A stretch of DNA of 64,000 nt, taken from CBDFGT01 sp965247225 (GTDB taxonomy: Bacteria; Pseudomonadota; Alphaproteobacteria; Rhizobiales; Rhizobiaceae). The stretch is taken from positions 186,001-250,000 of the forward strand of contig CBDFGT010000039.1 in assembly GCA_965247225.1 (NCBI GenBank). Direction: 5' to 3'. Shown here in pieces: positions 45,290 through 53,639 of the stretch. The notes under the pieces are model-generated. The model was not told the origin of the DNA. It made no database searches and saw nothing but the letters and a program-made list of their open reading frames with translations. Position numbers and translations under genes: made by a program. Positions within the stretch are counted from its first letter, which is position 1; the number at the start of each line of letters is the position of its first letter.

Positions 45290-45635
45290 CGTCTGGTTCC
45301 GCTCCGTGCGTTTTTCTGGTGCTAAATCGAAACCTGTTCCTGCAAGATCCCGATGGCTAAAATCGCGATTGCAGAACAATACGCAGTCATTTCAAAAAGG
45401 GTAGGTTTTGAATCTTGTGCGAAAATGAAGGCGTTGGACCGTGCCAGGGCAAAGCACGGTCCAACAGTTCCGCCCATTGCCGATGACCAGCGGCGAGGCA
45501 GAGATTGTTTGCACTATGTGCGTAACGCAAAGGTTGCGGACACGGCAAATTCTTATCATGTTGACCATGGCAATCTGTTTGCAAGTATATTCAAACACGT
45601 CCCGGTCCCAGATCATGGACCGGTTGCAAATTGCC
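45290..45635. promoter_or_regulatory. Flagellin 3' region and promoter region of fliH-motB-motC-fliK
   Basis: No gene is seen. GTTGGACCGTGC at 45433-45444 pairs perfectly with GCACGGTCCAAC at 45454-45465 with a nine-base loop. On the - strand it is followed by GCCTTCATTTTC, so it may be a weak terminator of the flagellin transcript or a regulatory stem. The promoter of the fliH operon should lie between it and 45289, but no clear boxes were found. Confidence 0.5.
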
Positions 45636-46610
45636 TTACTTGAAGAGCGACAGGATGTTCTGCGATTCCGTATTGGCAATCGACAGGGCCTGAATACCCA
45701 GTTGCTGCTGGGTCTGCAGCGCCTTCAATTTTGTGGATTCCTCATTCATGTCGGCATCAACAAGGCGACCGACACCCTTGTCGATCACATCCATGAGTGT
45801 GGAGACGAAATCGTCCTGCATATCAATGCGCTTGTTGATAGCGCCAAGCGTCGAGGCCGCATCCGTAAGGTTCAGCAGCATTACATCAACGGCTGAAATC
45901 ATCCCGGAAATATCGTCGTAGCTGGTATTGAGATCCAGCGTAACTTCCAGACCTGCACCCGTTGTTGAAGATGATGCATTGACAAGGAAGTATGTTGCTG
46001 TGATCGTTGCGGTTGGTCCCGTCGCCGAATCCGGCTGGGTCACCGTAACGTCCTTCGTCAGCAGGCCCTTGCTGGCATCATTGGTGTCGATCAGGGTTGA
46101 TTTTGCTGCATCAAATGTCAGGGTGGAGACAGACACGCTGCCGTCGGAGGCGCGGTTGAACGAGGCCACCATTTCTTTCGTGCCAGGTGCGGTTGTCGAC
46201 GTATTGTAGAGCCAGTTTTCACCGGAGAACGTCGCCGACTGAGAGATAGACCGCAACTGGCTCTTGAGTTCCTCAAGCTCCTTGTTGATCTTGGTTTTGT
46301 CAACCCCCGGTTCGCGGGCTGCAACCAGCTTGGCCTTGATTTCCGTCACAACATCCACTGCGGATGAAAGACCCGTATAGGCTGTATCGGTTTTGGCGGC
46401 ACCAAGTCCCAGGGCATCCTGGACCGTACCCAGTGCCTTGTTGTCAGAGCGCATCGTTGTTGCAATAGACCAATAGGCCGAATTGTCTGCAGCGGTTTCA
46501 ACCCGGTAACCCGACGAAATGCGGTTCTGGGTTGTTTCCATATTTGTGTTGATGCTTCTAAGCGTTTGCAAGGCCGCCATTGCGGAGCCATTGGTCAAAA
46601 TACTGGTCAT
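45636..46610 (-). CDS. Flagellin (paralogue 1)
   Basis: A 324-residue flagellin with conserved D0/D1 helices at both ends: SAMAALQTLRSINTNMETTQ at the start and LKALQTQQQLGIQALSIANT near the end. The central part is short, as in Rhizobiales. The segment YNTSTTAPGTKEMVASFNRA groups it with paralogue 4. This copy is the most divergent of the four. No internal damage. It has its own upstream region with a variant of the block shared by all four genes (TTGCTTCATGCTTG at 46672-46685). Confidence 0.95.
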   Translation of the reverse strand: MTSILTNGSAMAALQTLRSINTNMETTQNRISSGYRVETAADNSAYWSIATTMRSDNKALGTVQDALGLGAAKTDTAYTGLSSAVDVVTEIKAKLVAAREPGVDKTKINKELEELKSQLRSISQSATFSGENWLYNTSTTAPGTKEMVASFNRASDGSVSVSTLTFDAAKSTLIDTNDASKGLLTKDVTVTQPDSATGPTATITATYFLVNASSSTTGAGLEVTLDLNTSYDDISGMISAVDVMLLNLTDAASTLGAINKRIDMQDDFVSTLMDVIDKGVGRLVDADMNEESTKLKALQTQQQLGIQALSIANTESQNILSLFK

Positions 46611-46978
46611 GGGATTGCCCTAAACGAGAGTGCACAGACATTCCGGAATGCTTGTAACCGGCTTCGTCGGGTTGCTTCATGCTTGCCAATTCCTGTTTGC
46701 CCTGGGAATCCGGCCCGACGTTCTGAACAAACCGTTAAGGCCAATTGGTTAACAAAAGGTTAACGCGGTTAAGGTTTTGTTAAACTCCATGACAATACCA
46801 TGACGTCGTACTGTACAGAATCTTCAAATACAGAACATAAATTCAATGTTTTAAGCTATCAGAGCGCATCTGGAAAACCACGAAAAAACCGTATTTCCTT
46901 CCGGAAATACGGCTTAAAAATTTTCTATACGCCAGGCTGTTACGATATGCGACGCGCGTCAAACTGATTCGTTGCGGT
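46611..46978. promoter_or_regulatory. Flagellin 1 promoter region and flagellin 2 terminator
   Basis: No gene is seen. It contains GACATTCCGGA at about 46636, the variant block TTGCTTCATGCTTG at 46672-46685 and several GTTAAC strings, all of which also occur upstream of the other flagellin genes. The far end carries the terminator of the neighbouring flagellin. Confidence 0.5.
46883..46912 (-). terminator. Terminator of flagellin 2
   Basis: On the - strand CCGTATTTCC and GGAAATACGG form a perfect ten-base stem with a four-base loop, followed by TTTTTT. It lies about 66 bases after the flagellin stop at 46979. Confidence 0.93.
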
Positions 46979-47947
46979 TTATCTGAACAGCGAGAGGATG
47001 TTTTGCGATTCGGAGTTTGCGATTGACAGAGCCTGAATACCGAGCTGCTGCTGGGTCTGCAACGCTTTGAGCTTGGTGGATTCCTCGTTCATGTCGGCGT
47101 CCACCAGCCTGCCGACGCCCTTGTCGATCACATCCATAAGATTTTGTACGAAGTCGTCCTGCAACTTGATTCGCGAATTGGTTGCGCCGAGGGTTGCACC
47201 TGCATCCGTCATGCTGGTCAGGACTGCATCAACTGCGGAGATCATACCAGACAGATTATCGTAGGTTGTGGTCAAGTCCAGCTTGATTTCCGTGCCGCTG
47301 CTGGATGTGGTTGAACCCGCATCAATCAAAAAATAGGTTCCGGTCGTTGGTGTTGTCGACCCGGAAACGGCCTGGGTGACCGAAACATCTTTCGTCAGCA
47401 ATCCAAGGGAAGCATCATTGGTATCAATCAGGATCGATTTCGCTGTATCGAAACTCAAGAGACCGATCGAAACTGTGCCATCTGCGGCCCGGTTAAACGA
47501 TCCAACCATATCTTTGGTTGATGCGGCAACGGTTGAATCGTTGTACAGCCAGTTTTCACCAGAGAATGACGCCGATTTGGAAACTGAAACAAGTTGCGAT
47601 TTGAGCTCCGTCAGTTCCTTGTCAATTTTTGTCTTGTCAACACCGGGTTCGCGGGCGGCTACCAGCTTGGCCTTGATCTCCTGGACCACATCGATGGCGG
47701 ATTGCATACCCGTGTAGGCTGTATCCGTTTTAGCCGCTCCAAGACCCAATGCCTCGCTGACCGTCGCAAGAGCCTTGTTGTCGGATCGCATGGTCGTTGC
47801 AATGGACCAGTATGCTGAATTGTCAGACGCCGTCTTCACCTTCAAACCGGATGAAATTCGGTTCTGCGTTGTTTCCATATCGGAATTGATGCTTCGCATG
47901 GTTGCGAGAGCTGCCATGGCCGAACTGTTTGTCAATAAACTGGTCAT
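46979..47947 (-). CDS. Flagellin (paralogue 2)
   Basis: A 322-residue flagellin. The N-terminal MTSLLTNSSAMAALATMRSI and C-terminal LGIQALSIANSESQNILSLF ends are shared with the other copies. The central segment YNDSTVAASTKDMVGSFNRA and the CTGSTTPTTGTYFLIDAG-type region (here VSGSTTPTTGTYFLIDAG) group it most closely with paralogue 3. Separate promoter and terminator sequences indicate its own transcript. Filament subunit exported by the flagellar system. Confidence 0.96.
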   Translation of the reverse strand: MTSLLTNSSAMAALATMRSINSDMETTQNRISSGLKVKTASDNSAYWSIATTMRSDNKALATVSEALGLGAAKTDTAYTGMQSAIDVVQEIKAKLVAAREPGVDKTKIDKELTELKSQLVSVSKSASFSGENWLYNDSTVAASTKDMVGSFNRAADGTVSIGLLSFDTAKSILIDTNDASLGLLTKDVSVTQAVSGSTTPTTGTYFLIDAGSTTSSSGTEIKLDLTTTYDNLSGMISAVDAVLTSMTDAGATLGATNSRIKLQDDFVQNLMDVIDKGVGRLVDADMNEESTKLKALQTQQQLGIQALSIANSESQNILSLFR

Positions 47948-48217
47948 CTCGTACCGCCCTTGTTTTTCGGGTGACTGGAAGGGATATTCCGGGCTGGTGC
48001 CGGCAACAGCGGATTGGCATCATGCTTGTTAACCCGATTGCAATCTTGGTTAACCCACCGTTTCTATGTCCCCAGAAAATACCATTATGGTTAATGAACA
48101 CTTAATGATCGGCGCGCATTCGTTAATTTGTCCAAAAAAATAGCCGCCCCCTTTCGGGAGCGGCCTTTCGCATTCGAAATTTCTATGGAACGCCCCGAAA
48201 ACGGGGTAAATTCATCT
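47948..48217. promoter_or_regulatory. Flagellin 2 promoter region
   Basis: It contains TTGGCATCATGCTTG at 48014-48027 and GGTTAACCCACCGTTTCTAT at 48048-48067, continuing TGTCCCCAGAAAA. The same two strings recur upstream of flagellin 3. Between them and the start codon lies a GGGATATTCCGGG variant of the leader block. These are probably promoter or regulator sites of the flagellin gene. Confidence 0.6.
48134..48168 (-). terminator. Terminator of flagellin 3
   Basis: On the - strand GCCGCTCCC, a GAAA loop and GGGGGCGGC are followed by TATTTTTTT. It begins about 50 bases after the flagellin stop at 48218. Confidence 0.93.
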
Positions 48218-49186
48218 TTAACGGAACAGCGACAAGATGTTCGACGATTCGGAGTTTGCAATTGACAAAGCCTGAATACCGAGCTGCTGCTGGGTCTGGA
48301 GTGCCTTGAGTTTCGTCGATTCCTCGTTCATATCCGCGTCCACCAGTCTGCCGACGCCCTTGTCGATCACATCCATCAAATCCTTCACGAAGGAATCCTG
48401 CATTGTGACACGCGATTTTGTCGCACCAAGCGTAGAGCCTGCATCTGTCATGTTTGTCAGCATGGCATCGACAGCCGAAATCATGCCGGAGAGATCATCA
48501 TTGCTCAACGAGGATGTAAGCTTGATCTCCGTACCGGAGGCAGATGTTGTGGAACCGGCATCAATCAGGAAGTATGTGCCCGTTGTAGGCGTTGTGGAAC
48601 CTGTAACGACCTGCGTAACGCTGACAGCCTTGGTCAATAGTCCCAGACCAGCGTTGTTTGTGTCAATCAGGATGGATTTTGCGGTATCGAAGCTCAACAG
48701 TCCGACGGAAACAGTGCCGTCTGCTGCACGGTTGAAAGAGCCAACGATATCCTTTGTCGACGCGGCAACGGTGGAATCGTTGTAAAGCCAGTTTTCACCG
48801 GAGAAGGATGCGGATTTGGAAACAGAAACCAGCTGGCTTTTCAATTCGGTCAGTTCAAGATCGATCTTGGTTTTGTCAACGCCCGGTTCGCGGGCGGCAA
48901 CCAGCTTGGCCTTGATTTCCTGCACAACATCAATCGCGGATGTCATGCCCGTCGAGGCTGTGTCTGCCTTGGCTGCGCCAAGGCCGAGTGCCTCGCTGAC
49001 TGTTCCCAGGGCCTTGTTGTCGGAACGCATCGTGGTTGCGATGGACCAGTAAGCCGCGTTGTCCGAGGCGGTTCCAACTTTCAAACCTGATGAAATACGA
49101 TTTTGTGTCGTTTCCATATCAGCGTTAATTGATCTCATAGTCGACAATGCGGCCATTGCCGAGCTGTTGGTCAAAATACTAGTCAT
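48218..49186 (-). CDS. Flagellin (paralogue 3)
   Basis: A 322-residue flagellin starting MTSILTNSSAMAALSTMRSI; a longer frame upstream of the ATG at 49186 is not family-like. It shares YNDSTVAASTKD with paralogue 2 and LGIQALSIANSESSNILSLF at the end. The ends form the filament core and the short centre would face outward. The upstream region carries the best copies of the two shared blocks, and a terminator follows. Confidence 0.96.
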   Translation of the reverse strand: MTSILTNSSAMAALSTMRSINADMETTQNRISSGLKVGTASDNAAYWSIATTMRSDNKALGTVSEALGLGAAKADTASTGMTSAIDVVQEIKAKLVAAREPGVDKTKIDLELTELKSQLVSVSKSASFSGENWLYNDSTVAASTKDIVGSFNRAADGTVSVGLLSFDTAKSILIDTNNAGLGLLTKAVSVTQVVTGSTTPTTGTYFLIDAGSTTSASGTEIKLTSSLSNDDLSGMISAVDAMLTNMTDAGSTLGATKSRVTMQDSFVKDLMDVIDKGVGRLVDADMNEESTKLKALQTQQQLGIQALSIANSESSNILSLFR

Positions 49187-49459
49187 TTGGTACTGCCCCT
49201 TGTTTGACAGGAGTGATTGAAGGGACATACCGGATTTTCTACCGGTACCGGTGGTGTGGCATCATGCTTGCTAACCTAACCGATCGTTAAGGTTAACCCA
49301 CCGTTTCTATGCTCCCAGAAAACACGAATAAGGTTAAATATTACTGAAACAATTGACCGCAACTCATTATTATAAATAAAAAAAACCGCACCAAATAATG
49401 ATGCGGCTTTAACGAAATTTAAAGTATTATGCAGTTTGGCTAAAGTACCTGGCCAAGCC
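49187..49459. promoter_or_regulatory. Flagellin 3 promoter region
   Basis: It contains GGGACATACCGGA at about 49222, TGGCATCATGCTTG at 49257-49270, and GGTTAACCCACCGTTTCTAT at 49291-49310, continuing GCTCCCAGAAAA. Comparison with the other flagellin upstream regions shows that these three blocks are conserved in order and spacing. The terminator of flagellin 4 lies at the far end. Confidence 0.6.
49374..49411 (-). terminator. Terminator of flagellin 4
   Basis: On the - strand GCCGCA and TGCGGT form a stem with an AT-rich loop, followed by TTTTTTTT. It lies about 50 bases after the flagellin stop at 49460. Confidence 0.88.
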
Positions 49460-50428
49460 TTAACGGAAGAGAGACAGGACGTTCTGGGACTCCGAGTTCG
49501 CAATCGACAGCGCCTGGATACCAAGCTGCTGCTGTGTCTGAAGGGCCTTCAGTTTTGTCGATTCTTCGTTCATATCTGCGTCAACCAGGCGGCCGACACC
49601 CTTGTCGATCACATTTGTAAGATTTTTCACGAAATCATCCTGCATCTTGATACGGGAGCTGGTTGCGCCAAGCTTGGAACCGGCATCTGTCATGTTGCTG
49701 ATCATTTTATCGACAGCGGAAATCATGCCCGCCAGATTATCGTCCGTGGTAGAAGACGACAGTTCAATTTCAGTACCGGAGGCCGATGTGGTTGATCCGG
49801 CGTCAATCAGGAAGTACGTGCCTGTTGTCGGCGTTGTCGATCCGGTCACTGCTTCGGTAACGCTGACCGTCTGGGTCAACAGGCCGCGGCTTGCATTGTT
49901 CGTATCAACAAGAACAGAATCTGCCGTGTCAAAGCTCAGCAGACCCAGGGATACGGTGCCGTCCGATGCACGGTTGAACGAACCAACGATGTCTTTCGTG
50001 CCGGGTGCCGTGCTGGAGGTATTGTACAGCCAGTTTTCGCCGGAGAACGATGCTGATTTTGAAACAGAGATCAGCTGCGCCTTGAGCTCCGTCAGTTCAA
50101 GATTGATCTTCGTTTTGTCAACACCAGGCTCACGGGCTGCAACGAGCTTGTTTTTGATCTCTGTTACCACGCTGATAGCAGAATTCATCCCGGTGGACGC
50201 TGTATCGGTTTTAGCCGCACCCAGGCCTAGCGCGTCGCTGACTGTGCCAAGTGCTTTGCTGTCACTGCGCATTGTTGTTGCAATGGACCAGTAACCGGCA
50301 TTGTCAGATGCACTGGCAACCTTGAGACCGGAAGAAATTCTGGTCTGTGTTGCTTCCATTTGCGAATTGATGCTGCGAAGTGTCTGCAATGCACCCATTG
50401 CAGAAGAATTGGTCAGAATACTTGTCAT
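49460..50428 (-). CDS. Flagellin (paralogue 4)
   Basis: A 322-residue flagellin starting MTSILTNSSAMGALQTLRSI. YNTSSTAPGTKDIVGSFNRA in the centre groups it with paralogue 1, while VTGSTTPTTGTYFLIDAG is shared with 2 and 3. It is the outermost of the four - strand copies. Upstream lies TTGGCATCATGCC at 50505-50517 and GGGACATACCGGAC at about 50467. No damage is seen. Rhizobial filaments are often built from several such subunits. Confidence 0.96.
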   Translation of the reverse strand: MTSILTNSSAMGALQTLRSINSQMEATQTRISSGLKVASASDNAGYWSIATTMRSDSKALGTVSDALGLGAAKTDTASTGMNSAISVVTEIKNKLVAAREPGVDKTKINLELTELKAQLISVSKSASFSGENWLYNTSSTAPGTKDIVGSFNRASDGTVSLGLLSFDTADSVLVDTNNASRGLLTQTVSVTEAVTGSTTPTTGTYFLIDAGSTTSASGTEIELSSSTTDDNLAGMISAVDKMISNMTDAGSKLGATSSRIKMQDDFVKNLTNVIDKGVGRLVDADMNEESTKLKALQTQQQLGIQALSIANSESQNVLSLFR

Positions 50429-51004
50429 AGGGTTGTCCCTTGAATACGCGTTACAAAATTTATGAGGGACATACCGGACTTCAAAATTTCACCGGTTTGA
50501 CGGATTGGCATCATGCCATTCAGTCAGCCTCTTTTAAGGGCGACCCAACTCCGTCAAGCCATTTCAAATTCGCAGACAAGTGTTGCGCGTTCCTTAATTC
50601 AACCGTTAAATATCTGCATGTCTTGAAGTATGGTTTATAAAACATTAACAGAATTCAACAACTGCAATATAAATTCAGTCCAAATTATTTATGATATATC
50701 CAATTGTTTACTATATATTTTTTGAAAAAAAAATTGTATTTTAAGCCGTGGTTTCATCAGGACATATGCCTGAAATTTCCCATGCTGAAACAGAATTTTC
50801 GGAACTTTCGGGGACATACGACACAAAACCATTTCCGGCCAAAACAAACAGAAAACGGGTGTGTCCGACCAGCAACAGGCCCTCAGCGCAGCAGGTTGCA
50901 ACGGCAGGCACATGGAAAACATACTGGTCCCGGATCAGGGCATGATGTCGCTAAAGCCCATCGCGGCGAAACGGATTCATGCGACAGGCTTTACCTTTTT
51001 GTTT
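50429..51004. other. Long intergenic region between flagellin 4 and fliP
   Basis: No convincing gene is seen; the short + strand frames here lack ribosome sites and family similarity. The flagellin end carries the conserved upstream blocks. The middle, about 50640-50730, is strongly AT-rich with long A and T runs. The end towards fliP, from about 50941, seems to belong to a dispersed repeat unit that runs into the palindrome at 51005-51053. Confidence 0.5.
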
Positions 51005-51053
51005 ATGCGTGTCGTTTTCGCAAAACCGCTGCACACTTTTGCGCGACACGCAT
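51005..51053. repeat. Palindromic intergenic repeat, copy 2
   Basis: ATGCGTGTCG at 51005-51014 pairs perfectly with CGACACGCAT at 51044-51053. The core contains TTCGCAAAACCGCTGCACAC and TTTTGCGCGACACGC. It matches the copy at 24324-24370 in core and in position, directly after the stop codon of a - strand gene; its last base is the first base of the fliP stop codon complement. No T-run follows on the - strand, so it is not a standard intrinsic terminator. Confidence 0.78.
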
Positions 51054-51790
51054 TAATTGAAAGAACGCACCAGACTGCCAACAAGCAGATTCCAGCCATC
51101 CATGAGAACAAAGAACAGGATCTTGAACGGGAGGGAGATTGAGGTTGGCGGAAGCATCATCATCCCCATGGCCATGGTGATGGTGGCAACGATCAAATCA
51201 ATGACCAGAAACGGCAATACCACAAGAAAGCCAATTTCAAAACCGCGTCGAATTTCCGAAATCATGAAGGCAGGGATCAGGGCACGATAATCCACCTTGC
51301 CATTTTCCACCACATTCAACCCGCGCTCCTCTGCAAGATCGACAAAGAGCCTTAGGTCTTTCGGCCGGGTGTTGGCAGCCATGAAGTCCCTGAATGGCTC
51401 GGCAATGCGCTCCACGGCCACCGCTTCGGTGATCTGGTTGTCCAGCAGAGGTTTGGCACCATCGTTCCAGGCCCTGTCAAATGTCGGGGTCATAACATAG
51501 AACGTCATGAACAGGGCCAGGCTGACCAGAATCATATTGGATGGCGTGGATGCCAGCCCCATGCCCGAGCGCAGAATGGAAAAGGCAATCACAAACCGCG
51601 GAAAACTGGTAACCATGACGAGAATGCCGGGTGCGATTGACAAAACCGTCAAAAGACCAAAGGTGCGGATGATCCAGGATGCGACAGAGCCGTCCACCGG
51701 CGTCGAAAAGATATTGTTCGGCAGCACCTGCGCCCAGGCGGCAGCCGGCAAGGCAAGCATGATAATGGCAACCCAAAAAAATCGAATCAT
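51053..51790 (-). CDS. fliP: Flagellar export protein FliP
   Basis: A 245-residue export-gate protein. Seen: a cleavable signal peptide (MIRFFWVAIIMLALPAAAWA), then the FliP signatures FPRFVIAFSILRSGMGLAST and LVVLPFLVIDLIVATITMAM, and the final segment VLMDGWNLLVGSLVRSF. It forms the core gate with FliQ and FliR. The start overlaps the fliL stop by four bases. It is the last gene of the flgB-to-fliP run and is followed by a palindromic repeat. Confidence 0.95.
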   Translation of the reverse strand: MIRFFWVAIIMLALPAAAWAQVLPNNIFSTPVDGSVASWIIRTFGLLTVLSIAPGILVMVTSFPRFVIAFSILRSGMGLASTPSNMILVSLALFMTFYVMTPTFDRAWNDGAKPLLDNQITEAVAVERIAEPFRDFMAANTRPKDLRLFVDLAEERGLNVVENGKVDYRALIPAFMISEIRRGFEIGFLVVLPFLVIDLIVATITMAMGMMMLPPTSISLPFKILFFVLMDGWNLLVGSLVRSFN

Positions 51791-52356
51791 TCGATCACAA
51801 ATGTCCTGAACATGATCTTGGATACGCGCCCTTGTGACCGCAGGTCAACGCGCTCCTGTATGTCATCCTTCAAATACTGAAAGCCTCGCGGCCCTTCTAT
51901 TTCCTGAAGGGAAACGGTCCGAATATACGCCATGATATCCTGGTGGATATCTTCAGCCATCGCAACGTCGGGCGGACCCTTGAACAACAGGGCAACCTCC
52001 AGACGGACCAGATTGTCCGACGGATAAAAGAGGTTGGAAATAACAGGCTCCAACTGCACCACGCCGTTGGCTTCGGTGGAGATTTTTGGAATTCCCTCTC
52101 CTTCAGCCCCCGCGGCTGCGTGTTCCCCGCCGCTGGCCGCAGCTTCGGCCCCGCCGGCTTGCGCTGCAGGCTGTTCCACGGCACCGGTTCCCGCGGGCTT
52201 GACAGGGGCTGCCGGTGCCAGGCCCGGCGCCAGCATGCCTCCGACAAACCAGCCGCCGCCGCCTGCCACCGCTGTCAGAACCAGAATGATAATGATCGTC
52301 ATTACCAGTCCCGATTTCTTTTTCGGTTCGCCCTCGCCTGCTTCTGCTCCTGCCAT
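51787..52356 (-). CDS. fliL: Flagellar basal body protein FliL
   Basis: A 189-residue protein. Seen: a short cytoplasmic part with EGEPKKKSG, one membrane helix (LVMTIIIILVLTAVAGGGGW), an Ala/Gly-rich periplasmic linker, and the FliL domain with LFYPSDNLVRLEVALLFKGP and a C-terminal GRVSKIMFRTFVIE. FliL surrounds the stator and aids torque. It overlaps fliP by four bases. Confidence 0.92.
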   Translation of the reverse strand: MAGAEAGEGEPKKKSGLVMTIIIILVLTAVAGGGGWFVGGMLAPGLAPAAPVKPAGTGAVEQPAAQAGGAEAAASGGEHAAAGAEGEGIPKISTEANGVVQLEPVISNLFYPSDNLVRLEVALLFKGPPDVAMAEDIHQDIMAYIRTVSLQEIEGPRGFQYLKDDIQERVDLRSQGRVSKIMFRTFVIE

Positions 52357-52395
52357 GTGGCTACCCTGTATGGTCTGCGTTGGTCTGCTCCGGCA

Positions 52396-53100
52396 TCAGA
52401 ATGGCGAGAACAAATCGATGATCTGCTGGCCGACCGGCGGATTTTGAACCTCTGTCAGGCGGCCGCGACCGCCATAGGAAATGCGCGCTTCGGCAATCTT
52501 GTCATAGGAGATCGTATTGTCGGCGCTGACATCCTGCGGTCTCACGATACCGGCGATGTTCAAAATGCGCAGTTCCTGGTTCACGCGCACTTCCTGCGAG
52601 CCTGATATGACCAGATTGCCGTTTTCCAGAATGCCGGTGACGACGGATGCAATCAGCAATGTCAGCTTTTCAGACCGTGCTGTCGTTCCATTGCCCTTGG
52701 TAGATGTGCTCGATCCATCCGACAGGTTGGCTGTCAGACTGTCAGACCGAATTGCCGAGGCTGAAATATCCATCGCGCTCTTGTTTGTCCGGCTTCTGTT
52801 TGTGGCATTGTTGAAAGACGCCTGGTCATTGATGGAAATGTTGACCGTCATGATGTCGCCGACATTGATGGCACGCGAATCCTTGAACAGGGCCGATTGC
52901 GAATCGCTCCACAATGAATAGCCGGCGGCAACCTGACGGGGCTGCTTTGGATACATGGCCATTTCCGGCGTCTGACCATAGGCCAGACCACTGCCAATCG
53001 GGCTCATTGCCGGTGCACGACCAATCTCCTGAAGCGTTTCCCGGTTCGCACAACCCGAAAGGGCTGCAAGGCATGCGATCAGGATGAGGGCCTTTTTCAT
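52396..53100 (-). CDS. flgH: Flagellar L-ring lipoprotein FlgH
   Basis: A 234-residue lipoprotein that forms the outer-membrane ring. Seen: lipoprotein signal MKKALILIACLAALSGC with the lipobox LSGC (cysteine at residue 17), SLWSDSQSALFKDSRAINVG and DIMTVNISINDQASF, and a C-terminal ISYGGRGRLTEVQNPPVGQQ, all typical of FlgH. The start overlaps the motE stop by four bases. Confidence 0.96.
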   Translation of the reverse strand: MKKALILIACLAALSGCANRETLQEIGRAPAMSPIGSGLAYGQTPEMAMYPKQPRQVAAGYSLWSDSQSALFKDSRAINVGDIMTVNISINDQASFNNATNRSRTNKSAMDISASAIRSDSLTANLSDGSSTSTKGNGTTARSEKLTLLIASVVTGILENGNLVISGSQEVRVNQELRILNIAGIVRPQDVSADNTISYDKIAEARISYGGRGRLTEVQNPPVGQQIIDLFSPF

Positions 53101-53639
53101 GGTTGATCTTTCACTTTAGGTATGGCCGTAATGCTGGCGATGATCCCTGTTAATGCCGCAGCCTTGTCCGGAGCCATTTTGCTGAGGATTTTGCTGGAAT
53201 TTTTGGGTGGCAATTTCATCAAAAGGGCGGCTGCAACATTGACGTTGACCAATTCCAGTTGCGGACCGGCAATGTCAGGCTTCATGCTCTGGTAAATCTC
53301 CAGCAAGCCTGCATCCGCAGATTCCAGGAAAGCATTCCTGCGCTTCAGCCATTCTTCATATTCCGTCCTGCGATCTTCCAGCATTTTGATGCGGGCATCG
53401 ACATCGGCCTGAAGACGCTCGAGATCCTGCTTCTGCATCAGATAGCGCTGATCACGGGCTGCATCGACAATATTGGAACAAAACTTCTGAATTTCACCCT
53501 GATCGCTTCCTGTTGCCGGAATGGCAGGGGTTTCCTCGGCCTTCGCACCCGATATTGTCAGCAATAACACACACACAAGTGACACCAGAGCGGACTTCGG
53601 TGTCATCAATACCAGCAGGAAATCGGCTATACGGGTCAT
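53097..53639 (-). CDS. motE: Motility chaperone MotE
   Basis: A 180-residue protein. Seen: an N-terminal signal/anchor (SALVSLVCVLLLTISGAKAE), a helical coil (RYLMQKQDLERLQADVDARI) and a C-terminal MgtE-N-like domain with LMKLPPKNSSKILSKMAPDK. This domain order and the place between flgI and flgH match MotE of Sinorhizobium, a periplasmic chaperone of MotC. The four-base overlaps on both sides indicate strict co-translation. Confidence 0.9.
   Translation of the reverse strand: MTRIADFLLVLMTPKSALVSLVCVLLLTISGAKAEETPAIPATGSDQGEIQKFCSNIVDAARDQRYLMQKQDLERLQADVDARIKMLEDRRTEYEEWLKRRNAFLESADAGLLEIYQSMKPDIAGPQLELVNVNVAAALLMKLPPKNSSKILSKMAPDKAAALTGIIASITAIPKVKDQP

Noticed and set aside
50704..51142. 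Short + strand frames between flagellin 4 and fliP
   Set aside because: They lack ribosome sites and sensible protein composition, and partly translate the palindromic repeat.
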